NCBI RefSeq assembly: GCF_900142395.1
Contig: NZ_FRAS01000014.1
Span: forward strand, 62,001-126,000
DNA length: 64,000 nt
Direction of reading: 5' to 3'
Origin: Hymenobacter psychrotolerans DSM 18569
GTDB taxonomy: Bacteria > Bacteroidota > Bacteroidia > Cytophagales > Hymenobacteraceae
Made by a program: the position numbers and the translations under genes. Shown piece by piece: positions 16,197-24,505 of this stretch (position 1 is its first letter; each line of letters opens with the position of its first letter). Below the pieces are notes generated by a model, which was not told where the DNA came from, searched no databases, and worked only from the letters and a program-made list of their open reading frames with translations.

Positions 16197-17699
16197 CTAC
16201 CGGCGGGTTTCCAGCCGAAGCGTTACGCACGAATCGGTCTGGAGGATGAGGGTGGTGCGGTACCACCGCTCCCACTCGCGGCGGGGCTTGGCTCCACAGA
16301 TAACCACTAACCGCCCCGCGGAGGTTTCGTTTACTTTCCAGGGCGGCACCCGCTCGATGCGGTGGCCGTGCTGCATCTCCATGATGGTGCGGTAGAAGAT
16401 AGGGCTGTCGTTGAACTGCCCGTCGTCGCCGTGGTAGTACTCCCGGATGCCGGGCTCCAGCTCCAGCTGGTGGCGCAGGTGGGCCCCCAGCCGCAACGAC
16501 GGCACCCGGTACCGGTCGTCGTAGATGCGGGCAATGGCCCGGCACTGCGCCCAGTACGGCAGGCACACCAGCACCAGCAAACCGCCGAGGCGGGCCAGCG
16601 GGCTCAGGTGCCACTGCTGCTGCGCGGCCACGGCCCGGCCCATCTGGAGCAGCCCGCTGGCCGCCAGCAGCGCCAGCAGCGGAAACATGGGCGCACTGTA
16701 CCAGTGCAGCTTGGTTTGGGTGAGCGCCAGCACCAGCATAAACATGCCCACCACGCACAGCACGAACCGCACCAGCCACCAGCCCTGGCTGCCTTTCGGC
16801 AGCCGCCAGCCCAGCAGGCCGCCCAGCAGCGCCGGCACCAGCCAGTAGATAAAGCCCGACTCCATCAGGTTGGTCAGGTACCAGTAGGCCTCGTGGTGGT
16901 GGCCTTCCAGCTCGCTGCCGGCCGGCCCGCCCAGCTCGTACTGCCATACCGCCGCCAGATAGCCCGGCGCGGCCTGCTCGCGCACCAGATACCACGTGGC
17001 CATGCCCGCCGCCAGCCCCGCCAGCGCCAGCCACGGAGCCGGGCGGCGCAGCCGCTGCGTCTGGCCCAGTACCAGCGTGGCCAGCACCAGCCCCGGGCCG
17101 AAGAGCAGCCCGGCCACGCCCTTCGTGAAGGCCGCCAGGAAAAAGAACAGCCCCGTGAGGGCCGCCGCCCGGGCCTGCCCCCGCTGCAGGTAGCTCAGCC
17201 AGCTCAGGGCCCCCAGCGTAGTCCAGAGCGTGAGCAGGGCATCGAAGTCGCCGGTGCGCGTGGTGTGCAGGCCGATGTAGCCGCCGGAAGTCAGCAGGAT
17301 AAGGGCCGCCAGCAGGCCGCCTTCCCAGCTGCCCAGCCAGCGCCGCCCGGCAGCATACACCACCAGCGTAGTGGCCAGCGCGGCCAGCGCCGCCGGCAGC
17401 CGCAGCCCCAGCTCCGACAGCCCCACCACCCGAAAACTCAGCGACAGCAGCCATGGCCAGAGCGGCGGCTTGCAGTTCCAGAGGTCGGGCTTCAGCTCCC
17501 CGTCGCGCAGCACCAGCCACTCGTTGTGGCGCACGATGTTCAGGCCATTGAGGCCGGTGCGGGCCTCGTCGTATTGTTGCACCGGGTGGCTGTCGAGCAG
17601 CCAGAACAGCGGCAGAAAAGCCAGCAGCAGCAGTAGGAGCAGCGGCCCCAGCCGGGACCAGCGGATACGGGAGGAAAGCGGACGGGCAGGCGTAGGCAC
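16197..17699 (-). CDS. GT39/ArnT-like membrane glycosyltransferase
   Basis: A roughly 500-residue polytopic enzyme expected to transfer sugars from polyprenyl-phosphate carriers on the periplasmic face. The first loop has the acidic catalytic motif YDEARTGLNGLNI. About ten hydrophobic helices follow (for example LGLRLPAALAALATTLVVYA), with LHTTRTGDFDALLTLW in the second conserved loop, and a periplasmic C-terminal domain. I start at GTG 17699: longer extensions would have to cross the terminator of the upstream gene. The protein substrate or lipid target is unknown. Confidence 0.8.
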   Translation of the reverse strand: MPTPARPLSSRIRWSRLGPLLLLLLLAFLPLFWLLDSHPVQQYDEARTGLNGLNIVRHNEWLVLRDGELKPDLWNCKPPLWPWLLSLSFRVVGLSELGLRLPAALAALATTLVVYAAGRRWLGSWEGGLLAALILLTSGGYIGLHTTRTGDFDALLTLWTTLGALSWLSYLQRGQARAAALTGLFFFLAAFTKGVAGLLFGPGLVLATLVLGQTQRLRRPAPWLALAGLAAGMATWYLVREQAAPGYLAAVWQYELGGPAGSELEGHHHEAYWYLTNLMESGFIYWLVPALLGGLLGWRLPKGSQGWWLVRFVLCVVGMFMLVLALTQTKLHWYSAPMFPLLALLAASGLLQMGRAVAAQQQWHLSPLARLGGLLVLVCLPYWAQCRAIARIYDDRYRVPSLRLGAHLRHQLELEPGIREYYHGDDGQFNDSPIFYRTIMEMQHGHRIERVPPWKVNETSAGRLVVICGAKPRREWERWYRTTLILQTDSCVTLRLETRR

Positions 17700-17721
17700 G
17701 AGCGAAAGCGGCAGGGAGACT

Positions 17722-17757
17722 ATAAAAACAGAAGCACCCGGCCACCGGGTGCTTCTG
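17722..17757 (-). terminator. Rho-independent terminator (minus strand)
   Basis: CAGAAGCACCCGG/CCGGGTGCTTCTG stem with a short loop and, on the minus strand, a following T5. It ends the transcript of the unknown helical protein gene. Confidence 0.85.
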
Positions 17758-17807
17758 GTAAGCAAGGTAGAAAGAAGCAGCCCGCGCCGCAACCCGGCCA
17801 GGGCCGG

Positions 17808-18479
17808 CTATTGCTTCGGCGCGGGCACCTTGTCGTAGATGACGTACTGCTCGTGCTTCGTGACGTCGGTTTGCACGTAGAGGGCCTTGCCCACTTCGCT
17901 CAGGTAGCTCAGCTCTTCATACAGCGCGTTGGCGGCGCGCAGGCGGGTCTGGGTGGTGCTGTAGCTCTCGTTTTCGGCATCCTGCTGCTCGTGCAGCGCA
18001 TCCAGAAACTGCTCGTTCAGGTCGGCCAGCGCGGCCAGCTCCGCCTCCGTCACGCCCTGCTCCTTGTAGTCGGAGAGGGTGCGGCGGCCCACCCGCACGG
18101 CCTGCCGGATGCCGGTATACAGCTCGGCTTCGCGGGCGCTGTTCAGCCCGCTCGTCCCGAAGGCCTTGTAGGCGGGCGTCCGGTCGTTGTGCTTCAGGCC
18201 CACCTTGCCCATCAGGGCCTGCATGGCACTCAGCAGCTGCACCCGCAGCGCGTCCTTGGCCTGCGTCAGCACGGCCGCCGACTGCACCATTTCCTCTTCG
18301 GTGGGCATATCAGCGAATTGCTGGATAAGCGTATCGAAGCCGTCGAGGCGGGCCGGTTTTACGCCCCGGCCCGCGAAATCGGCCGCGTCGCGGCGCATAT
18401 AGCCTAGCTTGGTGGAGGCCATGAGCAGCAGCTCGGCCTGGGGCATGTTAAACGATGGTTCGAGTGGTTTTTGCTTCAT
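17808..18479 (-). CDS. Unknown helical protein
   Basis: A 223-residue soluble protein, all-helical in appearance, charged and without signal peptide or Cys. Recognisable stretches are PQAELLLMASTKLGYMRRDA near the start and GLNSAREAELYTGIRQAVRV in the middle. It ends YVIYDKVPAPKQ. I do not recognise a family. It has its own terminator and no obvious operon partner. Codon use is like its neighbours, which supports a real, resident gene. Confidence 0.65.
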   Translation of the reverse strand: MKQKPLEPSFNMPQAELLLMASTKLGYMRRDAADFAGRGVKPARLDGFDTLIQQFADMPTEEEMVQSAAVLTQAKDALRVQLLSAMQALMGKVGLKHNDRTPAYKAFGTSGLNSAREAELYTGIRQAVRVGRRTLSDYKEQGVTEAELAALADLNEQFLDALHEQQDAENESYSTTQTRLRAANALYEELSYLSEVGKALYVQTDVTKHEQYVIYDKVPAPKQ

Positions 18480-18576
18480 GGGATACAAATGGGTATAAGG
18501 AAGTTAGGAGCCGCCGCACCCGCGCCGGCACGGCCCTAAGCTCCACAACTGCGGCCACATCTGCAAGGGCCGCGCC

Positions 18577-18765
18577 GTGCCCGTTGGCCGGGTGCCCGCG
18601 AGGTGTTGCCGGCGCGTGGCGGGCTCTTGCCGGCGCGCCGGGGCATCTGGCCGGCTCACGGCGTGCTGTTGCCAGCCCGCCCCGAGGGTTTGCCACGCCA
18701 CCGCGAGAGTTTGCTAGGTCGTTGCGAGGGTTTGCCACGTCGTCGCGTCCATTTTTGGGACATGG
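18577..18765. repeat. Degenerate 21-bp tandem repeat
   Basis: About eight to nine 21-base units in register (from 18598: 18598, 18619, 18640, 18661, 18682, 18703, 18724, 18745) share the core GcGnggnnTTGCCnnnncg. The last units (GCGAGGGTTTGCCACGTCGTC type) are best conserved. The period is a multiple of three and both strands stay open, but no flanking gene uses it convincingly. Confidence 0.6.
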
Positions 18766-18914
18766 ATAGGACTTTGGCGGGTGCCGGAGGGAATTTGTTG
18801 TATTTAAACATGACCCGGCATCCTATGCCAACGGCGCGGGTCCCTGCCCTACCTGCGCCCCGCCCTCCCGGTCCGACGCGGCAGGCGTCCGACCGGGAGG
18901 GCGGGAGTGGCAGC

Positions 18915-19562
18915 CTAGCGGTACCATACAGGCATCAGGCCCAGGCCCACCAGCACGAGCCGGGGGGCGGTGCTGCTGTAGCGGGTGCCGCTGCCGGCCA
19001 GCCGGGTTTCCTCGTAGGCCGCCGATACGCCGTAGCGCACCCAGCCGCTCAGGGCCAGGGTGCGGCGGTGCCGGTGGCGCACATCCGCCTCCAGGCCCAG
19101 CAGCACGAAACTGTCGTGGGAGCGGAAAACCAGCGGGTCGGAGAAGGGGGGCTGGCCCGGGACCGGGCCCAGGCGCCACGCCCGGCCGCCGCCCAGCAGC
19201 ACGTGCAGCGTGGTAGTGGGGAGGCCGGTGCGCAGATACAGGGGCAGGGCCAGATAGGAACTGTTCTGGCTGGCGGCCGGCAGGCGGCGCTGCTCATACG
19301 AGGGCTCGGCCACCAGCCATACCCGCGGGCCATGGTTGGGAGCGAGGTAGTAGCCCACCCGCAGGCCCGCGGCTGGCCCCAGGCGCATACCGGGGGCCGG
19401 GTCCGGCGCCGGGTCGGCCCGATACCAGGAAGCGGCCACGCCCAGGCGCGCGCCCAGCAGCCAGCGCGGCCGTACCAACGCCAGGCTGTCGGCCAGGGGA
19501 AGCTGCGCGGCGGCCCCCAGGGAAGCCAGCAGCAGCGGAGCGGTCAGCAGAAGGCGGCGCAT
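18915..19562 (-). CDS. Outer-membrane beta-barrel protein
   Basis: A 215-residue protein with signal peptide MRRLLLTAPLLLASLGAAAQ. The mature part alternates aromatic and small residues in about eight amphipathic strands (GARLGVAASWYRA, GLRVGYYLAP, VWLVAEPSYEQR, LALPLYLRTGL, TLHVLLGGG, SGWVRYGVSAAYEE, RLVLVGLGLMPVWYR). The size suits an eight-stranded porin-like barrel of the kind widespread in Bacteroidota. No substrate can be inferred. The end of the chain is aromatic (WYR), as expected for BAM recognition. Confidence 0.72.
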   Translation of the reverse strand: MRRLLLTAPLLLASLGAAAQLPLADSLALVRPRWLLGARLGVAASWYRADPAPDPAPGMRLGPAAGLRVGYYLAPNHGPRVWLVAEPSYEQRRLPAASQNSSYLALPLYLRTGLPTTTLHVLLGGGRAWRLGPVPGQPPFSDPLVFRSHDSFVLLGLEADVRHRHRRTLALSGWVRYGVSAAYEETRLAGSGTRYSSTAPRLVLVGLGLMPVWYR

Positions 19563-19674
19563 GCGTGGAGGCAGGAGGGCGTGTACAGAATAATTGGATA
19601 GCCTGAATATAGAGTTTGGGCCGGACTTGTGCGCGGCGCGGAGCTACACCGTGTGGCCCTTCGGCCCAAACCCG

Positions 19675-19682
19675 TACTTTTG
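19675..19682 (+). promoter_or_regulatory. -7 promoter element (TACTTTTG) for the E1 gene
   Basis: A perfect TAnnTTTG match 31 bases before the E1 ATG; no clear -33 element. Confidence 0.4.
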
Positions 19683-19713
19683 GCCCCGACATTCTCCCAC
19701 CCGCTTCTGCCCC

Positions 19714-21777
19714 ATGAACTTCGACCGGAAAGATTACTCCAACGACACCCTGCTCCATCTGTATCAGCACCTGCTGAAACCACGCATGATAGAGGAGAAA
19801 ATGCTGATTCTGCTGCGCCAGGGCAAGGTCAGCAAGTGGTTTTCGGGGATAGGGCAGGAGGCCATTTCGGTGGGCAGCACGCTGGCCCTGGAGCCCGACG
19901 AGTACATTCTGCCGCTGCACCGCAACCTGGGCGTGTTTACGGGCCGCGACATTCCGCTGGACCGGCTGTTTGCGCAGTGGCAGGGCAAAACCACCGGCTA
20001 CACCAAAGGCCGCGACCGAAGCTTCCACTTCGGCACCAACGAGCACCACATCGTGGGCATGATTTCGCACCTGGGGCCGCAGCTGGCCGTGGCCGGCGGC
20101 ATTGCCCTGGCCGATAAGCTCGACGACCGGCCCAAAGTCACCATCACGTACAGCGGCGACGGCGGCGCCTCCGAGGGCGACTTCCACGAGGCCCTGAATG
20201 TGGCCGCCGTGTGGCAGCTGCCGGTCATCTTCATCATCGAAAACAACGGCTACGGCCTGAGCACACCCAGCCGGGAGCAGTTCCGCTTCAACTATTTCAT
20301 CGATAAAGGCCCCGCCTACGGCATGGACGCCGTGCAGGTAGACGGCAACAACGTGCTGGAAGTGTACGACACCGTGCGCCGCCTCGCCGAAGACCTGCGC
20401 CAGAACCCGCGCCCCGTGCTGCTGGAGGCCCTCACGTTCCGGATGCGCGGCCACGAGGAAGCCAGCGGCACCAAGTACGTGCCGCAGGAGCTGTTTGAGG
20501 AGTGGGCCCAGAAAGACCCGGTGGAAAACTACGAGAAGTGGCTGCTGCAGGAAGGCATTCTGGACGAGGAAGCCCGCATGCGCTTCCGCGAAACCATCAA
20601 GCGCGAGATAGAAGAGGGCCTGAAAGTAGCCGACGCCGTGCCCATGCCCACCGCCAGCCTCGAAGAGGAAATCGGGGACATGTACGCTTCTGTAGAAGCT
20701 AGTAGTGAGAACTTAGAAGTTAGAAGAAATGCCGCTGCATCAGCTGAAACAGCTGTTTCCCCGCTGCATTCGGAGTTTCCGGCTCTTAGCTCTCAGCTCT
20801 CAGCTCTAAGTTCTACAACCGATAAGCGCTACGTAGACGCCATTTCGGACGGGCTGCGCCTGAGCATGGAGCGCCACCCCGAGCTGGTGCTCATGGGCCA
20901 GGACATTGCCGACTACGGCGGGGTGTTCAAGATTACGGACGGCTTCGTGGGGCAGTTCGGCAAGGGCCGGGTGCGCAACACGCCGCTCTGCGAGTCGGCT
21001 ATTGTGGGCGCGGGGCTGGGGCTGAGCATCAAGGGCAAGAAGGCCATGGTGGAAATGCAGTTCGCCGATTTCGTGAGCTGCGGCTTCAACCAGATTGTAA
21101 ACAACCTCGCCAAAAGCCACTACCGCTGGGGCCAGAACGCCGACGTGGTGGTGCGCATGCCTACGGGCGCGGGCACGGCCGCCGGTCCGTTTCACTCGCA
21201 GAGCAACGAGGCCTGGTTTACGCACACGCCCGGCCTGAAAGTGGTGTACCCCAGCAACCCCGTAGACGCCAAGGGCCTGCTCTGCGCCGCCTTCGAGGAC
21301 CCCAACCCGGTAATGTACTTCGAGCACAAGCTGCTGTACCGGAGCATTTCGGCGCCGGTGCCGGATGCCTACTACACCACGCCCATCGGGAAGGCGGCGC
21401 TGGTGCGCGAGGGCGAAACGCTCAGCATCATCACCTACGGGGCGGGCGTGCACTGGGCGCTGGCGCTGGCCGAAGAGCTGAACCTCGACGCCGACATTCT
21501 GGACCTGCGCACCCTACTGCCCTGGGATGAGGAAGCCGTGCGCAAAACGGTAGAGAAAAACGGCCGCGTGCTGCTGCTCCACGAAGACACGCTCACGGGC
21601 GGCCTGGGCGGCGAAATCGGAGCCTGGATTGCCGAGCACTGCTTCCAGCACCTCGATGCGCCCATTCAGCGCGTCGGCTCCCTGGATACGGCCGTGCCGT
21701 TTGCGCCCAGCCTGGAAAAGCAGTTTCTGCCCCAGCACCGCCTGCGGCTGGCCGTAGAGAAGCTGCTGAATTATTAG
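19714..21777 (+). CDS. 2-oxoacid dehydrogenase E1, fused alpha and beta subunits
   Basis: A 687-residue cytoplasmic thiamine-diphosphate enzyme that decarboxylates a 2-oxoacid and acylates the lipoyl domain of E2. Residues about 1-325 are the alpha part, with the ThDP motif GDGGASEGDF...IIENN at 148-178. Residues about 368-687 are the beta part (RYVDAISDGLRLSMERHPEL, MGQDIADYGGVFKIT, RMPTGAGTAAGPFHSQSNEA). The fused form is usual in Bacteroidota and is closest to branched-chain 2-oxoacid dehydrogenase E1; pyruvate is an alternative. The 40-residue linker is encoded by DNA that looks like an intergenic palindrome. ATG 19714 lies just after a -7 box. Confidence 0.93.
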   Translation: MNFDRKDYSNDTLLHLYQHLLKPRMIEEKMLILLRQGKVSKWFSGIGQEAISVGSTLALEPDEYILPLHRNLGVFTGRDIPLDRLFAQWQGKTTGYTKGRDRSFHFGTNEHHIVGMISHLGPQLAVAGGIALADKLDDRPKVTITYSGDGGASEGDFHEALNVAAVWQLPVIFIIENNGYGLSTPSREQFRFNYFIDKGPAYGMDAVQVDGNNVLEVYDTVRRLAEDLRQNPRPVLLEALTFRMRGHEEASGTKYVPQELFEEWAQKDPVENYEKWLLQEGILDEEARMRFRETIKREIEEGLKVADAVPMPTASLEEEIGDMYASVEASSENLEVRRNAAASAETAVSPLHSEFPALSSQLSALSSTTDKRYVDAISDGLRLSMERHPELVLMGQDIADYGGVFKITDGFVGQFGKGRVRNTPLCESAIVGAGLGLSIKGKKAMVEMQFADFVSCGFNQIVNNLAKSHYRWGQNADVVVRMPTGAGTAAGPFHSQSNEAWFTHTPGLKVVYPSNPVDAKGLLCAAFEDPNPVMYFEHKLLYRSISAPVPDAYYTTPIGKAALVREGETLSIITYGAGVHWALALAEELNLDADILDLRTLLPWDEEAVRKTVEKNGRVLLLHEDTLTGGLGGEIGAWIAEHCFQHLDAPIQRVGSLDTAVPFAPSLEKQFLPQHRLRLAVEKLLNY
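20692..20816. repeat. Intergenic-type palindrome inside the E1 gene
   Basis: GTAGAAgctagtagtgaGAA...AGAAG at the left is an imperfect inverted copy of ...CTCTTAGCTCTCAGCTCTCAG...TTCTAC at the right. The composition is much less GC-rich than the flanking exon-like sequence. It is 125 bases long and stays in frame. Confidence 0.55.
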
Positions 21778-21796
21778 GGAATCGGACGTCGTTCGG

Positions 21797-21901
21797 GAAC
21801 GTCATTCCGAGCGTAGTCGAGGAATCTCGCTAGTGTAGTAAATTCAGTACCAGCGTAACGTCAGCACGCGAGATTCCTCGACTACGCTCGGAATGACGTT
21901 C
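21797..21901. repeat. Long palindromic repeat, family A (REP/MITE-like)
   Basis: Two perfect 34-base arms (GAACGTCATTCCGAGCGTAG... / ...CTACGCTCGGAATGACGTTC) enclose a 37-base loop. A close relative lies at 48749-48850. No ORF is inside. Confidence 0.85.
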
Positions 21902-21916
21902 TATTTTCGTAACTCC

Positions 21917-22210
21917 ATGAAACCACTCATTATGCTGTGTCTGCTGACGCTGCTGGCGGGCTCCGGCTGCCACCGCTACGCCCTGCCCAGCCCCAAAGGC
22001 CCGCCGCAGCCCAAGGTGAAAAAAGCCGCCAAAGGCTCGGCCGATGCCAACGCCGACGGCACGGCCGCCAGCAGTGAGCCGGTGGAGGTGAAAATCCAGA
22101 AGAACAGCTACACCAAAAACGGCCTGCTGAAAAAGCCCAAATACGAACGGCGCAAGCTGAAAAAGAAAGTTGGCCAGCGCAGGTTCCTGGGCTTCACGCT
22201 GCCCTTCTAG
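21917..22210 (+). CDS. Small basic lipoprotein
   Basis: A 97-residue lipoprotein: MKPLIMLCLLTLLAGSGC with lipobox GSGC. The mature part is short, Lys-rich and low-complexity (QPKVKKAAKGSADANADG, KKPKYERRKLKKKVGQRR) and ends RFLGFTLPF. I choose ATG 21917, since an earlier start would run into the adjacent repeat. It is unlikely to have a folded domain. It may be cotranscribed with the next gene. Function unknown. Confidence 0.65.
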   Translation: MKPLIMLCLLTLLAGSGCHRYALPSPKGPPQPKVKKAAKGSADANADGTAASSEPVEVKIQKNSYTKNGLLKKPKYERRKLKKKVGQRRFLGFTLPF

Positions 22211-22293
22211 CCCCGGCCGCGTCGCCTGGAGTGATTCTTGCGTACGCTCTTTATCTAGTGTCCTGTTTGTGTACTACCGTTGCTGTGTATCCG

Positions 22294-22614
22294 ATGCGTG
22301 TTCTGCTCCTGTTTCTCGGCCTGTTCTGCTTCTCGGCCACTGCCGCTTCGGCGCAGATTGTGAAAACCAACCAGAAAGCCCAGAACCGCCGGGCCCTGCG
22401 CGACGCCCGCAAGTATCCGGCTCCCTACAAGGACTCGCATCTGGCCGTAGGCAAAGACGACCTGAAACGGGAAGGCGGCGGCCGCTCCGCCGAGGCCGAC
22501 GACGACCGGGACAGCTACAAGTTCGACAACACCGGCGCGGCCCGCGTAAGCGAACCTACCTACCCGGTTTTACGTCTGCGAAAGAAGAAAAAGGACAACG
22601 CAGCCTCCAACTAA
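22294..22614 (+). CDS. Small exported charged protein
   Basis: A 106-residue protein with signal peptide MRVLLLFLGLFCFSATAASAQ. The mature chain is hydrophilic and probably disordered (NRRALRDARKYPAPYKDSHL, REGGGRSAEADDDRDSYKF), ending in RKKKKDNAASN. It lies between a lipoprotein gene and ytxJ on the same strand, 13 bases before the latter, so it is likely in one operon with it. No family recognised. Confidence 0.62.
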   Translation: MRVLLLFLGLFCFSATAASAQIVKTNQKAQNRRALRDARKYPAPYKDSHLAVGKDDLKREGGGRSAEADDDRDSYKFDNTGAARVSEPTYPVLRLRKKKKDNAASN

Positions 22615-22627
22615 CTCACCCTTCCTT

Positions 22628-22969
22628 ATGACTCCCTGGCTCCCCCTCACCGAATCCGACCAGCTCCTGGACATCGTCCGCGAGTCGCAGGAACGGCCGG
22701 TCATCATCTTCAAGCATAGCACTTCCTGCTCCATCAGCGCCGCTGCCAAAGGCAAGCTGGAGCGCCAGTGGCCCGATGCCGGCCTGGAAGAGGCCAAGTT
22801 CTACTACCTGGATTTGCTGCGCTACCGGCCTATCTCCAACGAAATAGCCCAGAAGTTCGGGGTGCAGCACGAGTCGCCGCAGCTGCTGCTCATTCAGGAC
22901 GGAGAGTGCCGCTACGACGCTTCCCACATGGGCATCCGGCTCAGCGACGTGAAACAAGCCGTGAAGTAG
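22628..22969 (+). CDS. ytxJ: YtxJ-type bacillithiol system protein
   Basis: A 113-residue thioredoxin-fold protein with a single active-site cysteine, C34 in FKHSTSCSIS, the YtxJ monothiol signature. The following helix (AAAKGKLERQW), the strand FYYLDLLRYRPIS and the cis-Pro region VQHESPQLLLI complete the fold. YtxJ proteins occur in bacillithiol users and are thought to act as monothiol bacilliredoxin-like proteins; the precise reaction is not settled. Cytoplasmic, no signal peptide. It is the last gene of a small co-directional group and ends at a palindromic terminator. Confidence 0.88.
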   Translation: MTPWLPLTESDQLLDIVRESQERPVIIFKHSTSCSISAAAKGKLERQWPDAGLEEAKFYYLDLLRYRPISNEIAQKFGVQHESPQLLLIQDGECRYDASHMGIRLSDVKQAVK

Positions 22970-22977
22970 CCGGTTAC

Positions 22978-23025
22978 AAACTGAAAAAGAACGCCCTGCA
23001 GCTGCAGGGCGTTCTTTTTCAGTTT
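22978..23025. terminator. Perfect 48-bp palindromic terminator
   Basis: Two 24-base arms (AAACTGAAAAAGAACGCCCT... / ...AGGGCGTTCTTTTTCAGTTT) with no intervening loop. It separates convergent ytxJ and osmC-like genes. Confidence 0.85.
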
Positions 23026-23040
23026 CTTTAGGTGGCTGGA

Positions 23041-23448
23041 TTACCCCACGTAGTCGAACTGAACCTCCTGCCGGATTTCCGGGTTGAGGCTAAGAGCTAC
23101 CGGGCAGGTGCGGGCGGCGTTTTCGAGCAGAGTGCGCTCCTTTTCGGTGAGCGAGGCCGGCATCCGGAACTGCACGTCAATTTGCCGGATGCGGCGCGGC
23201 TCGGCGGCCATGTGTTTGGTTACGTCGAAGCTCACGCCCGTCAGATCGAGGCTGTGGCGGTCGGCCACAATGCCCATAATGGTCATCATGCAGGAGCCCA
23301 GCGCGGCGCTTACCAGATCAGTAGGCGAAAACGCTTCGCCCCGGCCGTGGTTATCCACAGGAGCATCGGTCAGGATGGTGTTGCCGGAGGCTACGTGCGT
23401 AGCTTCAGTGCGAAGTTGGCCGGCGTACCGGATGGTGGCAGTGCTCAT
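23041..23448 (-). CDS. OsmC/Ohr-family protein
   Basis: A 135-residue protein expected to reduce organic hydroperoxides. The two redox cysteines are C53 (LGSCMMTIM) and C115 (ARTCPVALSL), with the family's FSPTDLVSAALG helix start between residues 40 and 51. The N-terminal strand TIRYAGQLRTEATH and C-terminal EIRQEVQFDY match OsmC. ATG 23448 gives the usual family length; longer upstream reading is not homologous. The neighbourhood with YtxJ and, farther away, GPx-like protein suggests thiol stress defence. Confidence 0.9.
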   Translation of the reverse strand: MSTATIRYAGQLRTEATHVASGNTILTDAPVDNHGRGEAFSPTDLVSAALGSCMMTIMGIVADRHSLDLTGVSFDVTKHMAAEPRRIRQIDVQFRMPASLTEKERTLLENAARTCPVALSLNPEIRQEVQFDYVG

Positions 23449-23575
23449 AGTTGAAACAGGTAGAAAGTAAGCTCGCAACAAAATGATGCCCGCAAATTTA
23501 CGTACTTTCGATAGGCTACCTGCCGGGCAATCCGGCCAGTTCGTTATTCCCTCCGCCCTAGCCCCTTCGCGTCCC

Positions 23576-24361
23576 GTGCGACACTTCTTCTCCCTCGCTG
23601 GCCTGCTGGCATTGCTGAGCCCGCTGGCCGCACAGGCGCAAAGCGCCGGCAGCGCCCCCAACGATGACCCTTCGTACCGCAAGGAGTTCGTGTACGGCCT
23701 CAATTTCAATACGCGGGGCGGGCTGATTGGCGGTGTCTCGGTGCGCTCATCCAAGGTGCTCAACGAGAAATGGTCACGGTACTGGAGCATTGAGGGCGTG
23801 GAAGTGAAGCACCCCAAGGAGCGGCGCCTGCCCAGCTACAACGGTAGCTCGTTCGTGCGCGACAAAGCCAACTACATGTTTGTGCTGCGGCCCACCTTCG
23901 GAGCGCAGCGTGTGATTTTCCGCAAGGCTCCCGAGTCGGGCGTGCAGATCAACGGCTTGTTCGGAGCCGGGCCGTCCATTGGCCTGCTGATGCCCTACTA
24001 TGTCTACTACGACTACACCCCGCGCGACTCCAACTACAACGCTCTGGGCCCCGAGGACATCCGCAGCGAAGCCTACGACCCACAGAAGCACTCTAATCTG
24101 AACCTGATTTTTGATCGGGCGCCGCTGTTTTCGGGTATCAACGAGCTGAAACCCCGCGTGGGTGCGCACGTGCGGGGCGCGCTCAGCTTCGAGTACGGCC
24201 GCTACCGCGACGCGGTGGCCGGCATCGAAACAGGCTTTCTGCTGGAGCTCTACACCAAACGGCCCATCATCATCCGCTCCCTCAACGTCGACGAAAATTC
24301 TATCAATAACCGTTTCTATCCTTCCGTTTACCTCACCGTTTACTTAGGATCGAGAAGCTGA
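23576..24361 (+). CDS. Predicted outer-membrane beta-barrel protein
   Basis: About 261 residues. The exported start reads VRHFFSLAGLLALLSPLAAQAQ. The body alternates short strands (EFVYGLNFNTRGGLIGGVSV, MFVLRPTFGAQRVIF, YVYYDYTPRD, RVGAHVRGALSFEYGRY) and ends YLTVYLGSRS, typical of an outer-membrane barrel in Bacteroidota. I prefer GTG 23576: upstream ATGs at 23483/23486 precede a TACTTTCG -7-like box at about 23509. The start is uncertain. Widespread in the phylum from memory, but of unknown role. Confidence 0.68.
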   Translation: MRHFFSLAGLLALLSPLAAQAQSAGSAPNDDPSYRKEFVYGLNFNTRGGLIGGVSVRSSKVLNEKWSRYWSIEGVEVKHPKERRLPSYNGSSFVRDKANYMFVLRPTFGAQRVIFRKAPESGVQINGLFGAGPSIGLLMPYYVYYDYTPRDSNYNALGPEDIRSEAYDPQKHSNLNLIFDRAPLFSGINELKPRVGAHVRGALSFEYGRYRDAVAGIETGFLLELYTKRPIIIRSLNVDENSINNRFYPSVYLTVYLGSRS

Positions 24362-24492
24362 TTTGGTGGCGCCGAGCGTCTGAAGCGCAGAAGTGAGACT
24401 TGGTTGGCCCGGCCCGTGGTGGCAGCGCCGAACAAAGTCTCATTTTTTGTGTCTCAACAGCAGGCACGCCGCCCGCATTCCTACTTACCCCT

Positions 24493-24500
24493 TACCTTTG
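24493..24500 (+). promoter_or_regulatory. -7 promoter element (TACCTTTG) for lipA
   Basis: A perfect TAnnTTTG match ends 5 bases before the lipA ATG, which would give a leaderless transcript. No clear -33 TTG. Confidence 0.35.
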
Positions 24501-24505
24501 TTAGC

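Noticed and set aside
16362..17636. A 424-codon open frame antisense to the GT39 gene
   Set aside because: Gln/Pro/Arg-rich composition is an artefact of complementing Leu/Ala/Trp-rich membrane codons.
18603..19601. A long plus-strand frame across the 21-bp repeat and the barrel gene
   Set aside because: It covers both repeat DNA and the antisense of a barrel with a clear signal peptide; Gln/Ala-rich shadow only.
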